Part shown: positions 8,154 to 15,245 of the stretch, one piece after another
Position numbering within the stretch: the first letter of the stretch is position 1
Layout of the letters: every line of letters begins with the position of its first letter
From: CAZGXM01 sp964529795
GTDB taxonomy: Bacteria > Bacillota > JADQBR01
DNA: 26,708 nt
Assembly: GCA_964529795.1 (NCBI GenBank)
Contig: CAZGXM010000036.1
Location: 1-26,708 of the forward strand
Direction: 5' to 3'
The notes under the pieces: generated by a model
The model's database searches: none
Told to the model about the DNA's origin: nothing
What the model saw: the letters and a program-made list of their open reading frames with translations, nothing else
Translations under genes and position numbers: made by a program

Positions 8154-8426
8154 GTGCCTAAGTTTGTGATTGAAAGAGAGTTACCTGGCGTCGGCAACCT
8201 ATCCTGTGAAGATCTAAGGGCAATCTCTCAAAAGTCTTGTGGTATATTACGTCAGCTTGGACCCCAGATTCAATGGGTTCAGAGTTATGTAACCGCTGAC
8301 AAAATCTATTGTATTTATATTGCTCCTGACGAAGAAATCATCAAGGAACATGCAAAACAGGGAGGCTTTCCTGCAAACAGCATTGCGGCCATAAAAACGA
8401 TTATTGATCCTACTACCGGGGATTAA
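8154..8426 (+). CDS. DUF4242 (SCO4226-like, putatively nickel-binding) small protein
   Basis: A 90-residue protein of the DUF4242 family, recognised from FVIERELPGVGNLS, the central WVQSYVTADKIYCIYIAPDE and the end KEHAKQGGFPANSIAAIKTIIDPTT. The family includes Streptomyces SCO4226, reported as a nickel-binding ferredoxin-fold protein; His in KEHAKQGGFP is family-conserved. Here it stands between two DUF362 genes and upstream of larE and larB, a context that supports a nickel role such as carrier, store or sensor. The start is GTG 8154 behind GGGGGTGAT; the overlapping ATG at 8152 is in a frame that stops within a few codons. The nickel function is transferred from one family member and is not proven by this sequence. 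Confidence 0.82.
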   Translation: MPKFVIERELPGVGNLSCEDLRAISQKSCGILRQLGPQIQWVQSYVTADKIYCIYIAPDEEIIKEHAKQGGFPANSIAAIKTIIDPTTGD

Positions 8427-8470
8427 GAACTTTAGTTTAAATTAGGAAATAAAGGGTAAGAGGTGATCAG

Positions 8471-9589
8471 GTGCCGGAAATTAAGCCAACGGTATGGGGT
8501 GTTGACACTGATACGTATAGAATAAGCGGTGGTATTTTAAGGGCCCTGGATGAACTCATGGATGCTTCCGGGACAGGAGAACTATTTAAGTCGGGAGAAC
8601 ATGTGGGGATAAAAATTAATATAGGGCAGTTGGGCAATATCAAGTACTTGCGGCCGGTGTATATCAGGGCCATAGTTGAAAAGGTAGTGGAATTGGGCGG
8701 TACACCGGTAATTTTTGACACGGTGGGTATGGTCGGCAGCACCCTCAAGGGTCCCAATGATTGGTTTCATACGGCCTCTGTGAACGGATTCCTTTTGGGG
8801 AAAGATATCATCCCCGCCGATGGTTATACCGGTGAGGAAGGCGAGTTATTACCGGTTGAAGGTGATGAACTGGGCGGGATTGAAGTTGCCCGGGGAGTAG
8901 TGGATACTTCAGCTATGATAGTGGTATCCCATGTAACCGGCCATCCTCATTATGGGATGAACGGAGCACTCTTTAGTACAGGAGTAGGCTGTTCGGCCCA
9001 AAAGGGTAAATGGCGAATATATAATCCATTAAAACCACAGGTGGATACTTCTAAGTGTGATAACTGTAATTCATGTATAGACCTGTGCCCTTTTAGTGCC
9101 ATAAAAGCCGGGGAAGGGTCAGTCCGGATTAATTCAGATAAATGTAAGGGATGTACCAATTATTGTCTGGATTGCTGTCCAAGAGGGGCACTGGAGGTTG
9201 CTGAAGGCTCACGGGTCAGGTTTCAGAAAAGGGTTGTTGAGGCTGCCACTGCTGTTAATGTAGCGGCTTTGGGAAAGCTTTTATATCTAAACTTCCTGAT
9301 GGATATAGGTCCGTACCCGGATTACTATACTTTAAGTGATCAGAACATAACTCCGGATTTGGGGATATTGGCATCAAAGGACCCCGTAGCTATTGATCAA
9401 GCATCTTTGGATTTAATTAATAAGGCGCCCGGTTTTATTCAAAAGAATGCAGCAGGTTATTGTTACATGGCCCCTAATGAGCCCAAATTTGAAACCATTT
9501 TTAGTATTGATCCTGCCTATCCAATTAAATATGCTGAAGAATATGGATTGGGTCGACGTGATTATTATCTAGATTTGATAGGGGGTTAG
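8471..9589 (+). CDS. Second DUF362 protein with two [4Fe-4S] ferredoxin motifs
   Basis: A 372-residue DUF362 paralogue: HVGIKINIGQLGNIKYLRP (44-61), GGTPVIFDTVG, GHPHYGMNGALFSTGVGC (157-174) and NITPDLGILASKDPVAIDQAS. A dicluster ferredoxin region (about 193-240: CDNCNSCIDLCP and CKGCTNYCLDCCP) implies electron transfer. Compared with the first paralogue it keeps the GHP histidine (His158) but has Phe168 where the other has Lys173 and Tyr184 where the other has His189, and it lacks the NCDC motif. It may be an electron-transfer partner rather than a second copy of the catalyst; that is inference. The start is GTG 8471 after AGAGGTGATC. It ends 9 nt before the Mrp-type ATPase gene. Confidence 0.87.
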   Translation: MPEIKPTVWGVDTDTYRISGGILRALDELMDASGTGELFKSGEHVGIKINIGQLGNIKYLRPVYIRAIVEKVVELGGTPVIFDTVGMVGSTLKGPNDWFHTASVNGFLLGKDIIPADGYTGEEGELLPVEGDELGGIEVARGVVDTSAMIVVSHVTGHPHYGMNGALFSTGVGCSAQKGKWRIYNPLKPQVDTSKCDNCNSCIDLCPFSAIKAGEGSVRINSDKCKGCTNYCLDCCPRGALEVAEGSRVRFQKRVVEAATAVNVAALGKLLYLNFLMDIGPYPDYYTLSDQNITPDLGILASKDPVAIDQASLDLINKAPGFIQKNAAGYCYMAPNEPKFETIFSIDPAYPIKYAEEYGLGRRDYYLDLIGG

Positions 9590-9598
9590 GCAAAAATA

Positions 9599-10579
9599 AT
9601 GGATAATCTATATGATTTAAAAAAACAAGCCAGAGAACAATGGATGTTAAACCACGGTCCCATTGCTCAATCCTTAAGTATGGTTAAGCATAAAATAGCT
9701 ATTTTCAGCGGCAAGGGTGGGGTAGGGAAAACTACTGCAACTGTTAATATAGCAGTCGCACTAGCCAAAAAGGGTTATAAGGTCGGCATTTTAGATGCTG
9801 ATGTACATGGTCCGGCAGTGCCTAAGATGTTAGGTGCTTCCGGGAAACTGGATGTTTCCCACCACCGCATGCATAAAAACAAGCACCACGAAAAAATACA
9901 GCATGAAAAAATGGATGAAATGCATGCAATGAAGCCCCCGCAAAATAGTGATCAGGCCGTCGATATGCATAACTTCCGCTTTAACCCTATCAAGTCTGAG
10001 CATGGGGTTAAGATGGTCTCGGTAGACTCGGTCTGGCCTGGGCAGGATAGCCCTGTAATGTGGCGGGGTCCCCATAAGATGAGGATGATCAGACAGTTCT
10101 TAAGCTGTATCAACTGGGGATATTTGGACTTCTTATTTATTGACCTGCCGCCGGGGACAGGGGATGAAGTATTGACTATCATGAGTTCCATACCGGGTTT
10201 AGATGGGATGATAGTGGTCAGCACTCCCCAGGATGTTTCTACTATTGTTTGCAGCAAAGCCATCAACACTGCTAAAGAAATGAAGGTGCCAATTTTAGGG
10301 GTATTGGAAAACATGAGCGTATTATATTGTCCTTATTGCAACAATTCCATCAAACTCTTCGGGCACAGGAGCGCAAAACGTCTGGCACGGATGATGGAAG
10401 TAGAATTCCTGGGCAGTATTCCTTTCCTGCCGGAGGTTAATGAGAGTTCTGATGCCGGGGTGCCTGTGGTAGTAAAATTCCCGGATTCAACAGTGTCGGT
10501 GGAAGTTGGAAAAGTTGCTGAATCTTTAGTTGGCACAGTCAAGCAGGCTAAAGAGGAGGGCGAAAACCTTGGTAAATGA
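9599..10579 (+). CDS. Mrp/NBP35-type P-loop ATPase with histidine-rich insert
   Basis: A 326-residue MinD-like ATPase of the Mrp/ApbC/NBP35 group, which carries or inserts Fe-S clusters. Evidence is the deviant Walker A GKGGVGKT (38-45), VGILDADVHGPAVPKMLG, LFIDLPPGTGDEVLT, and the cluster-binding pair C244/C247 in YCPYC. Residues about 88-124 are a charged insert with eight His, two of them HH pairs (SHHRMHKNKHHEK and onwards), not usual for the family. It recalls the nickel-binding His stretches of HypB or UreE. The neighbouring DUF362, DUF4242 and Lar genes suggest delivery of Fe-S clusters, nickel, or both, to the DUF362 proteins. Family is firm; the metal is inferred. Confidence 0.9.
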   Translation: MDNLYDLKKQAREQWMLNHGPIAQSLSMVKHKIAIFSGKGGVGKTTATVNIAVALAKKGYKVGILDADVHGPAVPKMLGASGKLDVSHHRMHKNKHHEKIQHEKMDEMHAMKPPQNSDQAVDMHNFRFNPIKSEHGVKMVSVDSVWPGQDSPVMWRGPHKMRMIRQFLSCINWGYLDFLFIDLPPGTGDEVLTIMSSIPGLDGMIVVSTPQDVSTIVCSKAINTAKEMKVPILGVLENMSVLYCPYCNNSIKLFGHRSAKRLARMMEVEFLGSIPFLPEVNESSDAGVPVVVKFPDSTVSVEVGKVAESLVGTVKQAKEEGENLGK

Positions 10580-10967
10580 TATTAAGTCCAAATTGTTCAG
10601 TGAATCCGTGGAAGCAGGTATCAAGGCCAGGGAATGGATCTTGAAGTTTACCACTTTTCAGATTGACCAGGATGAGTTCATAGAAGGACTGGGGGCTATT
10701 AAGGCCAAGGAGGCGATATATTCCAACTGGGATTTGTTAAAAGAAAATAAGGAGCTTTACCCATGTCTGGAAATTTACCAAGTCATCGCTTCCCTTCACG
10801 AAGACCTGGACCACCAGTTTAAATTCTACGGCTACGGATCTCTGAAAGAAGACCTGAGACAGATTGATATTTGTATTGATATGTTGAAACGTGCATTGGG
10901 AATGGACACTGTTGGCAAGGAAAAAGATTGTGGATTTATTAAAAAACAAGTCAATGGAGGTATGTAA
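10569..10967 (+). CDS. Unrecognised 132-residue helical protein
   Basis: I do not recognise this family. The start is TTG 10569, 8 nt after AGGAGGG and overlapping the end of the Mrp gene; a longer in-frame reading from 10530 would remove that ribosome binding site. The product is soluble and predominantly helical by composition (many K, E, L, I), with no membrane segment or obvious metal motif; three scattered Cys are present. Position and translational coupling point to a partner of the Mrp-type ATPase or the DUF362 proteins, for example a scaffold. Function unknown. Confidence 0.75.
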   Translation: MVNDIKSKLFSESVEAGIKAREWILKFTTFQIDQDEFIEGLGAIKAKEAIYSNWDLLKENKELYPCLEIYQVIASLHEDLDHQFKFYGYGSLKEDLRQIDICIDMLKRALGMDTVGKEKDCGFIKKQVNGGM

Positions 10968-10971
10968 AACA

Positions 10972-11286
10972 ATGGCTGACGGAAGAGATACAGTAGCGAG
11001 CTTAATTGCTCAATTGAATGAAAACAAAGGGAAGATAATTGAGGCACTCCCCGCAAACCAAGAAGCCCTGCAGCAAATCATCGATGGTTTTAGTATGGTT
11101 CAAAAGAAGTTTTTCTTAAAGACAGAAGGGGGCACTAATTCGGCTTCCGAGTGTATGGCCCTGTTTAAGAAATTAATGGAGGCCATAGATGGTGGCGGTG
11201 ATGTTCAAGATAAATTTGACGCGTTTGCCCACCCGGCTAACGATCTCATTACCAAAGCTGCTAACTGGGTTATCAGAATGACTTAA
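10972..11286 (+). CDS. Unrecognised 104-residue helical protein
   Basis: Not recognised. ATG 10972 is preceded by GGAGG at 10955-10959, 12 nt away, and lies 4 nt after the previous stop. The protein (MADGRDTVASLIAQLNEN at the start) appears wholly helical and acidic, with one Cys and a Gly-rich turn (DGGGDVQ) between helices. It contains no signal peptide or membrane segment. It stands between the 132-residue protein and larE with no promoter between, so it is expected to be made with the nickel/DUF362 module. Function unknown. Confidence 0.75.
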   Translation: MADGRDTVASLIAQLNENKGKIIEALPANQEALQQIIDGFSMVQKKFFLKTEGGTNSASECMALFKKLMEAIDGGGDVQDKFDAFAHPANDLITKAANWVIRMT

Positions 11287-11302
11287 AAAGGGGGGGGAAT
11301 AG

Positions 11303-12148
11303 ATGTCGCTTTCTGCCAAGTATACACGGCTAAGGGAAATTCTTCACCAAATGGGAAATGTCGTTGTGGCCTATTCCGGAGGGGTCGATAGTACCTTTCT
11401 CCTAAGAGTGGTCTGTGATGTCCTGGGACCAAAAGCGATTGGTGTAATGGGCATTTCCGAAACTGTTCCCGGTGACCAAATTGTTGAGGCCCGCAGAATG
11501 GCTGAAGACATGGGAGCCTCTTTCTTAACCGTAAATACTGAAGAGTTTCACAAAGAAGAGTTTGTCAGCAACCCCCAAAACAGGTGTTTTCATTGCAAGA
11601 CTGAACTTTTCACCAAACTTTGGCAGGTAGCCCGGGAAAATGGAATCAACTACGTTTTGGACGGGTGTAACGCCGATGACACAGGGGACTACAGGCCCGG
11701 AATGCAGGCTGGCCGCCAGCTTAATGTCCGCAGCCCTTTACTGGAAGCTGGCCTGACAAAAAATGACATTCGCATTCTGTCAAAGGAACTGAGCCTACCT
11801 ACCTGGGATAAACCTGCCTCTCCATGCCTTTCCTCTCGATTTCCTTATGGTGTAAGGATTACTAAGGAAGGTTTGACTAGAGTGGAAAAAGCGGAAAAAT
11901 ATCTTAAACAGCTTGACTTTGTTGAGGTTCGTGCCAGGTATCATGAGAACGTCCTTCGAATTGAAGTGGTTCCAGACAGTATGGAGCGGCTGCTTACATA
12001 TAGGGAGCAGCTTGTTAAGCATATGAAAAGCATTGGTTTTTCTTATGTGACATTAGACTTGGCTGGTTTTCGTTCCGGCAGTCTCAATGAAACCTTGAAT
12101 TTGGACGAAGAGAACAAGTGGGGGGAGAATAATGCAAGAGCAAATTGA
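11303..12148 (+). CDS. larE: LarE, ATP-dependent sulfur transferase for nickel-pincer cofactor
   Basis: LarE adenylates the carboxylates of pyridinium-3,5-biscarboxylate mononucleotide and replaces them with thiocarboxylates. The 281-residue protein has the PP-loop SGGVDS (25-30), GVMGISETVPGDQIVEA, DGCNADDTGDYRPGMQA and SPCLSSRFPYG. Cys175 matches the sacrificial cysteine (Cys176) of the Lactobacillus enzyme. It also has Cys95 and Cys98 (CFHC), giving the three-cysteine pattern reported for LarE proteins that hold a [4Fe-4S] cluster and need not sacrifice a cysteine; that subtype is my inference. ATG 11303 follows a G-rich ribosome binding site. Its last 17 bases overlap mftA, tying two cofactor pathways together in translation. 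Confidence 0.94.
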   Translation: MSLSAKYTRLREILHQMGNVVVAYSGGVDSTFLLRVVCDVLGPKAIGVMGISETVPGDQIVEARRMAEDMGASFLTVNTEEFHKEEFVSNPQNRCFHCKTELFTKLWQVARENGINYVLDGCNADDTGDYRPGMQAGRQLNVRSPLLEAGLTKNDIRILSKELSLPTWDKPASPCLSSRFPYGVRITKEGLTRVEKAEKYLKQLDFVEVRARYHENVLRIEVVPDSMERLLTYREQLVKHMKSIGFSYVTLDLAGFRSGSLNETLNLDEENKWGENNARAN

Positions 12149-12239
12149 ATTGGATGATGAGCTAACTGAAGAAACTTTTATAGAGGAAGACATGGTCATA
12201 GAAGTGCTGGTTATTGACGGAATATGCGGGGTTTATTAA
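12132..12239 (+). CDS. mftA: MftA, mycofactocin precursor peptide
   Basis: A 35-residue ribosomal precursor whose C-terminal Val-Tyr is turned into the redox cofactor mycofactocin: MftC decarboxylates and cross-links the pair, MftE releases it, MftD oxidises it and MftF glycosylates it. The peptide is acidic and ends in VIDGICGVY, almost the textbook MftA end IDGxCGVY. GGGGGGAG precedes ATG 12132 by about 5 nt. The start lies inside the end of larE, and the mycofactocin-type SDR begins 17 nt after the stop. Unusually, mftB and mftC lie more than 4 kb downstream, beyond AOR, larB and two MoaD-like genes. The gene is short enough to be missed by ordinary gene calling. Confidence 0.93.
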   Translation: MQEQIELDDELTEETFIEEDMVIEVLVIDGICGVY

Positions 12240-12256
12240 TTAAGGAGGAAAATGTA

Positions 12257-13060
12257 ATGGGTAAATTGGAGGGAAAAGTTGCTTTTATAACCGGTAGTGC
12301 CAGGGGACAGGGTCGTGCTGCCGCCATAACCATGGCCAGAGAAGGGGCGGATATTGCCTGCTTTGATGTATGTAGTAATCTTGACTACCCGTATTATGAT
12401 CTGGCCACAAAAGAAGATATGAAAAATACGGTCAGTGAAATTCAAAGCTTGGGTCGGAAGACTTTGAGTCTTTTCGGGGATACCCGAAAGTTCAACGAGG
12501 TGAACGCTGCAGTAAAGGAAACTATAGAGACCTTCGGTAAAATTGACATCTTGGTTAATAATGCCGGAATAGCCGGTTTAGGTGCTGCCCATGAACTTAC
12601 CGATCAAGAGTGGGATTTTATGCTGGATATCAATCTTAAAGGTTATTGGGTATGCTGCAAAGCTGTTATTCCTCACATGATTGCGCAAAAAAGCGGAAAA
12701 ATTATAAACTATGCTTCTGTTGCAGGTGTTAAAGGACTTCCGTTTGCTGTTCACTATACCTGTGCCAAGTGGGGAGTTATTGGATTAACTAAAACTTTGG
12801 CCCAGGAGCTCGCGCCATATTCAATCAATGTCAACAGCATCAGTCCCGGTACAGCAGATACCCCTATGACGGAGGGACTTGCCAAGGAAATGGGTATGGA
12901 ATATGAAGAGGCCGCGGATGAGTTAACTTCAGGGCACCTACTTTGCAAGTTAATTCCGCCTGAAGCTACAGCTAATGCGGCTTTATGGCTGGCATCCGAT
13001 GACTCAGGTCTTTGTACAGGTCTTAATTTACTGGTTGATGGAGGCTGGGCGAGTACTTAA
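12257..13060 (+). CDS. Mycofactocin-coupled SDR family oxidoreductase
   Basis: A 267-residue short-chain dehydrogenase. The nucleotide loop is GSARGQG (13-19), NNAG is present, and the catalytic set is Ser154, Tyr167 and Lys171 (HYTCAK). After the second beta strand comes an insert with YYDLATKEDMKNTVSEI, the mark of the mycofactocin-associated SDR group (carveol dehydrogenase-like), whose NAD is thought not to exchange and to be recycled by mycofactocin. AAGGAGG at 12242-12248 supports ATG 12257; an upstream in-frame ATG at 12224 lies within mftA. The place directly behind mftA fits. It probably oxidises an alcohol to a carbonyl compound that the next gene's AOR could take to an acid; the substrate is unknown. 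Confidence 0.92.
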   Translation: MGKLEGKVAFITGSARGQGRAAAITMAREGADIACFDVCSNLDYPYYDLATKEDMKNTVSEIQSLGRKTLSLFGDTRKFNEVNAAVKETIETFGKIDILVNNAGIAGLGAAHELTDQEWDFMLDINLKGYWVCCKAVIPHMIAQKSGKIINYASVAGVKGLPFAVHYTCAKWGVIGLTKTLAQELAPYSINVNSISPGTADTPMTEGLAKEMGMEYEEAADELTSGHLLCKLIPPEATANAALWLASDDSGLCTGLNLLVDGGWAST

Positions 13061-13149
13061 GGCTGTTACCCCTAAAAGAGTGGTCTTCAAAGTGATTGCC
13101 GGATTAAGAAAACCGAATTATTTAAAATTACAAGATGGGAGTGTTTTTA

Positions 13150-14883
13150 ATGGGAGAATTTATTCTGCGAGTCAATATGAATAATTTGTCCGTAAACAAA
13201 GAAGAGGTTTCTGAGAAGTATAAGGTATTGGGTGGACGGGCTCTTACTTCTACTATCATCTCTGATGAAGTCGATCCCAAATGTCATCCCCTGGGACCAA
13301 ACAATAAGTTGGTTTTTGCTCCGGGAGTAGTAACAGGCACTAATGCACCTAGCTCCGGCAGACTATCAGTAGGCGGTAAAAGCCCGCTTACCGGAGGCAT
13401 TAAAGAAGCAAATGCCGGCGGTATTCCGGGTCAGAAGATTGCCCGCTTGGGGATACATGCCATAATCGTTGAAGGTCGGCCCGCAGATAAGAGCAAGTTC
13501 TATGTCCTAAAACTGACCGAGGATGAAGCGGTTCTTGAAGATGCGGGTGATCTTGCCGGGAAAGGGATGTACGAAACCAACGAGCGTATCTGGCAGCAGT
13601 ATGGAGAGGTAGGCATCATTGGTATTGGTCCTGCGGGAGAAATGAAAATGACAAGTGCAGGTATATCCTGTAATGATCGGGAAAACGGGCCTGGACGCTA
13701 TGCCGGAAGAGGCGGACTAGGAGCAGTCATGGGCTCCAAAGGACTAAAAGCGATTGTGGTAGACCAAAAAGGGAAAGGAAAGGTAAATATAGCCGACCCT
13801 GAGCTTTTCGAAGCAGGAAGGAAAAAGCTCACTGAAGGCCTGCTGAGCCACGATGTTACTTCCAAAGCCTTACCTACCTATGGGACGGCTGTTTTGGTCA
13901 ACATTTTAAACGAAGCGGGCGGACTGCCCACACGGAACTTTAGTTCGGGGAGATTTGAAGGTGCAGGTAAAATAAGCGGTGAGATGATCAACGAATGGTC
14001 AAATACTAGAGGCGGTAAGGTTGGGCATCCCTGTCATCCAGGCTGCATTATAAAGTGCTCCAACGTGGTGACCCATCCTGACGGCAGCCATCACGTGGCA
14101 CCGCTTGAGTACGAAACTGCCTGGGCCTTGGGTGCCAACTGCGGGATAGACAACTTAGATGATGTCGCTGCACTAAACCGGATTTGCAATGATGTGGGAT
14201 TAGATACCATTGAAGCAGGATGTACATTAGGGGTTGCAATGGAAGCGGGGGTTATTCCGTTTGGTGATGGCAAAAAGGCCATTGAAATCTTGAAAGAAGT
14301 AGGCAAAGGCAGTGCCATGGGCAGAATTATTGGAAACGGTGCAGCTTTTACCGGCAGGGCCTTTGGTGTGGAAAGAATACCCACGGTTAAGGGACAGGGG
14401 ATGCCGGCATACGAACCTAGGGCCGTTAAGGGGATTGGTGTAACTTACGCTACCAGTACCATGGGTGCGGACCATACTTCAGGGTATACTGTAGCTTCTG
14501 AAATTTTAAGTGTTGGTGGGAAGGCAGACCCCCTGTCCACTATTGAAAAAGGGGCGTTGGCCCAGAATTTCCAGATTTCTACCATTTTTATAGACATGAC
14601 CGGTTACTGTCTCTTTATAGCTTTTGCCATACTTGATATCCCTGAGGCCTTGCAGGGAATGGTAGACACTGTAAATGGAGTGCTTGGCACCAGTTATACC
14701 ACTGATGATATCGGCAGTCTGGGCAGAGAATGGCTGCAGCGGGAGAGACAGTTCAACCTAGAGGCAGGGTTGACAAAAGTTCACGATCGTCTGCCCGAGT
14801 TTATGTACTACGAAAAACTGCCCCCCCATAACAATGTTTATGATGTACCCGATGAAGTTTTGGACAGTGTTCATGGTTCTTAG
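13150..14883 (+). CDS. aor: Tungsten-containing aldehyde ferredoxin oxidoreductase
   Basis: Oxidises aldehydes to acids with ferredoxin as acceptor, or the reverse. The 577-residue protein has the AOR N-terminal domain for the bis-tungstopterin (LGGRALTSTIISDEV, FAPGVVTGTNAPSSGRLSVG, SPLTGGIKEANAGG) and the C-terminal domains. Cluster ligands are C295, C299 and C303 (CHPGCIIKC, a C-x3-C-x3-C pattern) and C487 in MTGYCLF. ATG 13150 has GGGAGTG 6-7 nt upstream. A MoaD-like gene follows, as is common beside AOR genes. Together with the SDR or the Fe-ADH it would complete an alcohol-aldehyde-acid route. Tungsten rather than molybdenum is inferred from family habit. Confidence 0.94.
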   Translation: MGEFILRVNMNNLSVNKEEVSEKYKVLGGRALTSTIISDEVDPKCHPLGPNNKLVFAPGVVTGTNAPSSGRLSVGGKSPLTGGIKEANAGGIPGQKIARLGIHAIIVEGRPADKSKFYVLKLTEDEAVLEDAGDLAGKGMYETNERIWQQYGEVGIIGIGPAGEMKMTSAGISCNDRENGPGRYAGRGGLGAVMGSKGLKAIVVDQKGKGKVNIADPELFEAGRKKLTEGLLSHDVTSKALPTYGTAVLVNILNEAGGLPTRNFSSGRFEGAGKISGEMINEWSNTRGGKVGHPCHPGCIIKCSNVVTHPDGSHHVAPLEYETAWALGANCGIDNLDDVAALNRICNDVGLDTIEAGCTLGVAMEAGVIPFGDGKKAIEILKEVGKGSAMGRIIGNGAAFTGRAFGVERIPTVKGQGMPAYEPRAVKGIGVTYATSTMGADHTSGYTVASEILSVGGKADPLSTIEKGALAQNFQISTIFIDMTGYCLFIAFAILDIPEALQGMVDTVNGVLGTSYTTDDIGSLGREWLQRERQFNLEAGLTKVHDRLPEFMYYEKLPPHNNVYDVPDEVLDSVHGS

Positions 14884-14889
14884 GCCTGC

Positions 14890-14922
14890 TGTTCCAGCGG
14901 GGTGAGATACCCCGCCGGAACA
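14890..14922. repeat. Stem-loop after the AOR gene
   Basis: TGTTCC-A-GCGGGGT (14890-14903) pairs with ACCCCGC-C-GGAACA (14909-14922) around a GAGAT loop: 13 pairs with one A/C mismatch. No T-run follows, and AAGGAG for the next gene begins 9 nt later, so it looks like an intercistronic processing or attenuation hairpin more than a terminator. Confidence 0.7.
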
Positions 14923-14945
14923 CCCTTAGGAAGGAGAAAATTTCG

Positions 14946-15245
14946 TTGGTTTTTGTCTATCTTTACGGTAAGTTTCGCAAAAAAGTGCCCGGATATACTG
15001 TGGACGGGGATTGTGTCTTACCACTGGAAGCTGGAAATGAGGAAACAATTGCCTCTGTTTTGAAACGGCTTGACATTTCCCAAGACGAAGTTTCTCACCT
15101 GTTTCTTAACCACCAATATTCAGGCTTAAGTAGAAAGGTGCGTGATGGAGATCGGTTGGCTATTTTCCCACTGGAGATGAAATTAATTTACAGACAATAT
15201 TTCGCTCGAGTGGAGGACAATGAGACAGAAGGGGAAGAGCAGTGA
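14946..15245 (+). CDS. MoaD/ThiS-like small protein without the Gly-Gly tail
   Basis: A 99-residue beta-grasp (ubiquitin-fold) protein. VFVYLYGKFRKKVPG at the start and LSRKVRDGDRLAIFPL are MoaD/ThiS-like features. Canonical MoaD donates sulfur to molybdopterin through a C-terminal Gly-Gly; this protein instead runs on to an acidic tail ending ETEGEEQ, so it cannot act by the usual thiocarboxylate. Similar ThiS-like genes beside AOR are common in anaerobes, where a role in tungstopterin supply or AOR maturation is assumed. TTG 14946 lies 9 nt after AAGGAG. Its stop overlaps the larB start (TGATG). Confidence 0.8.
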   Translation: MVFVYLYGKFRKKVPGYTVDGDCVLPLEAGNEETIASVLKRLDISQDEVSHLFLNHQYSGLSRKVRDGDRLAIFPLEMKLIYRQYFARVEDNETEGEEQ

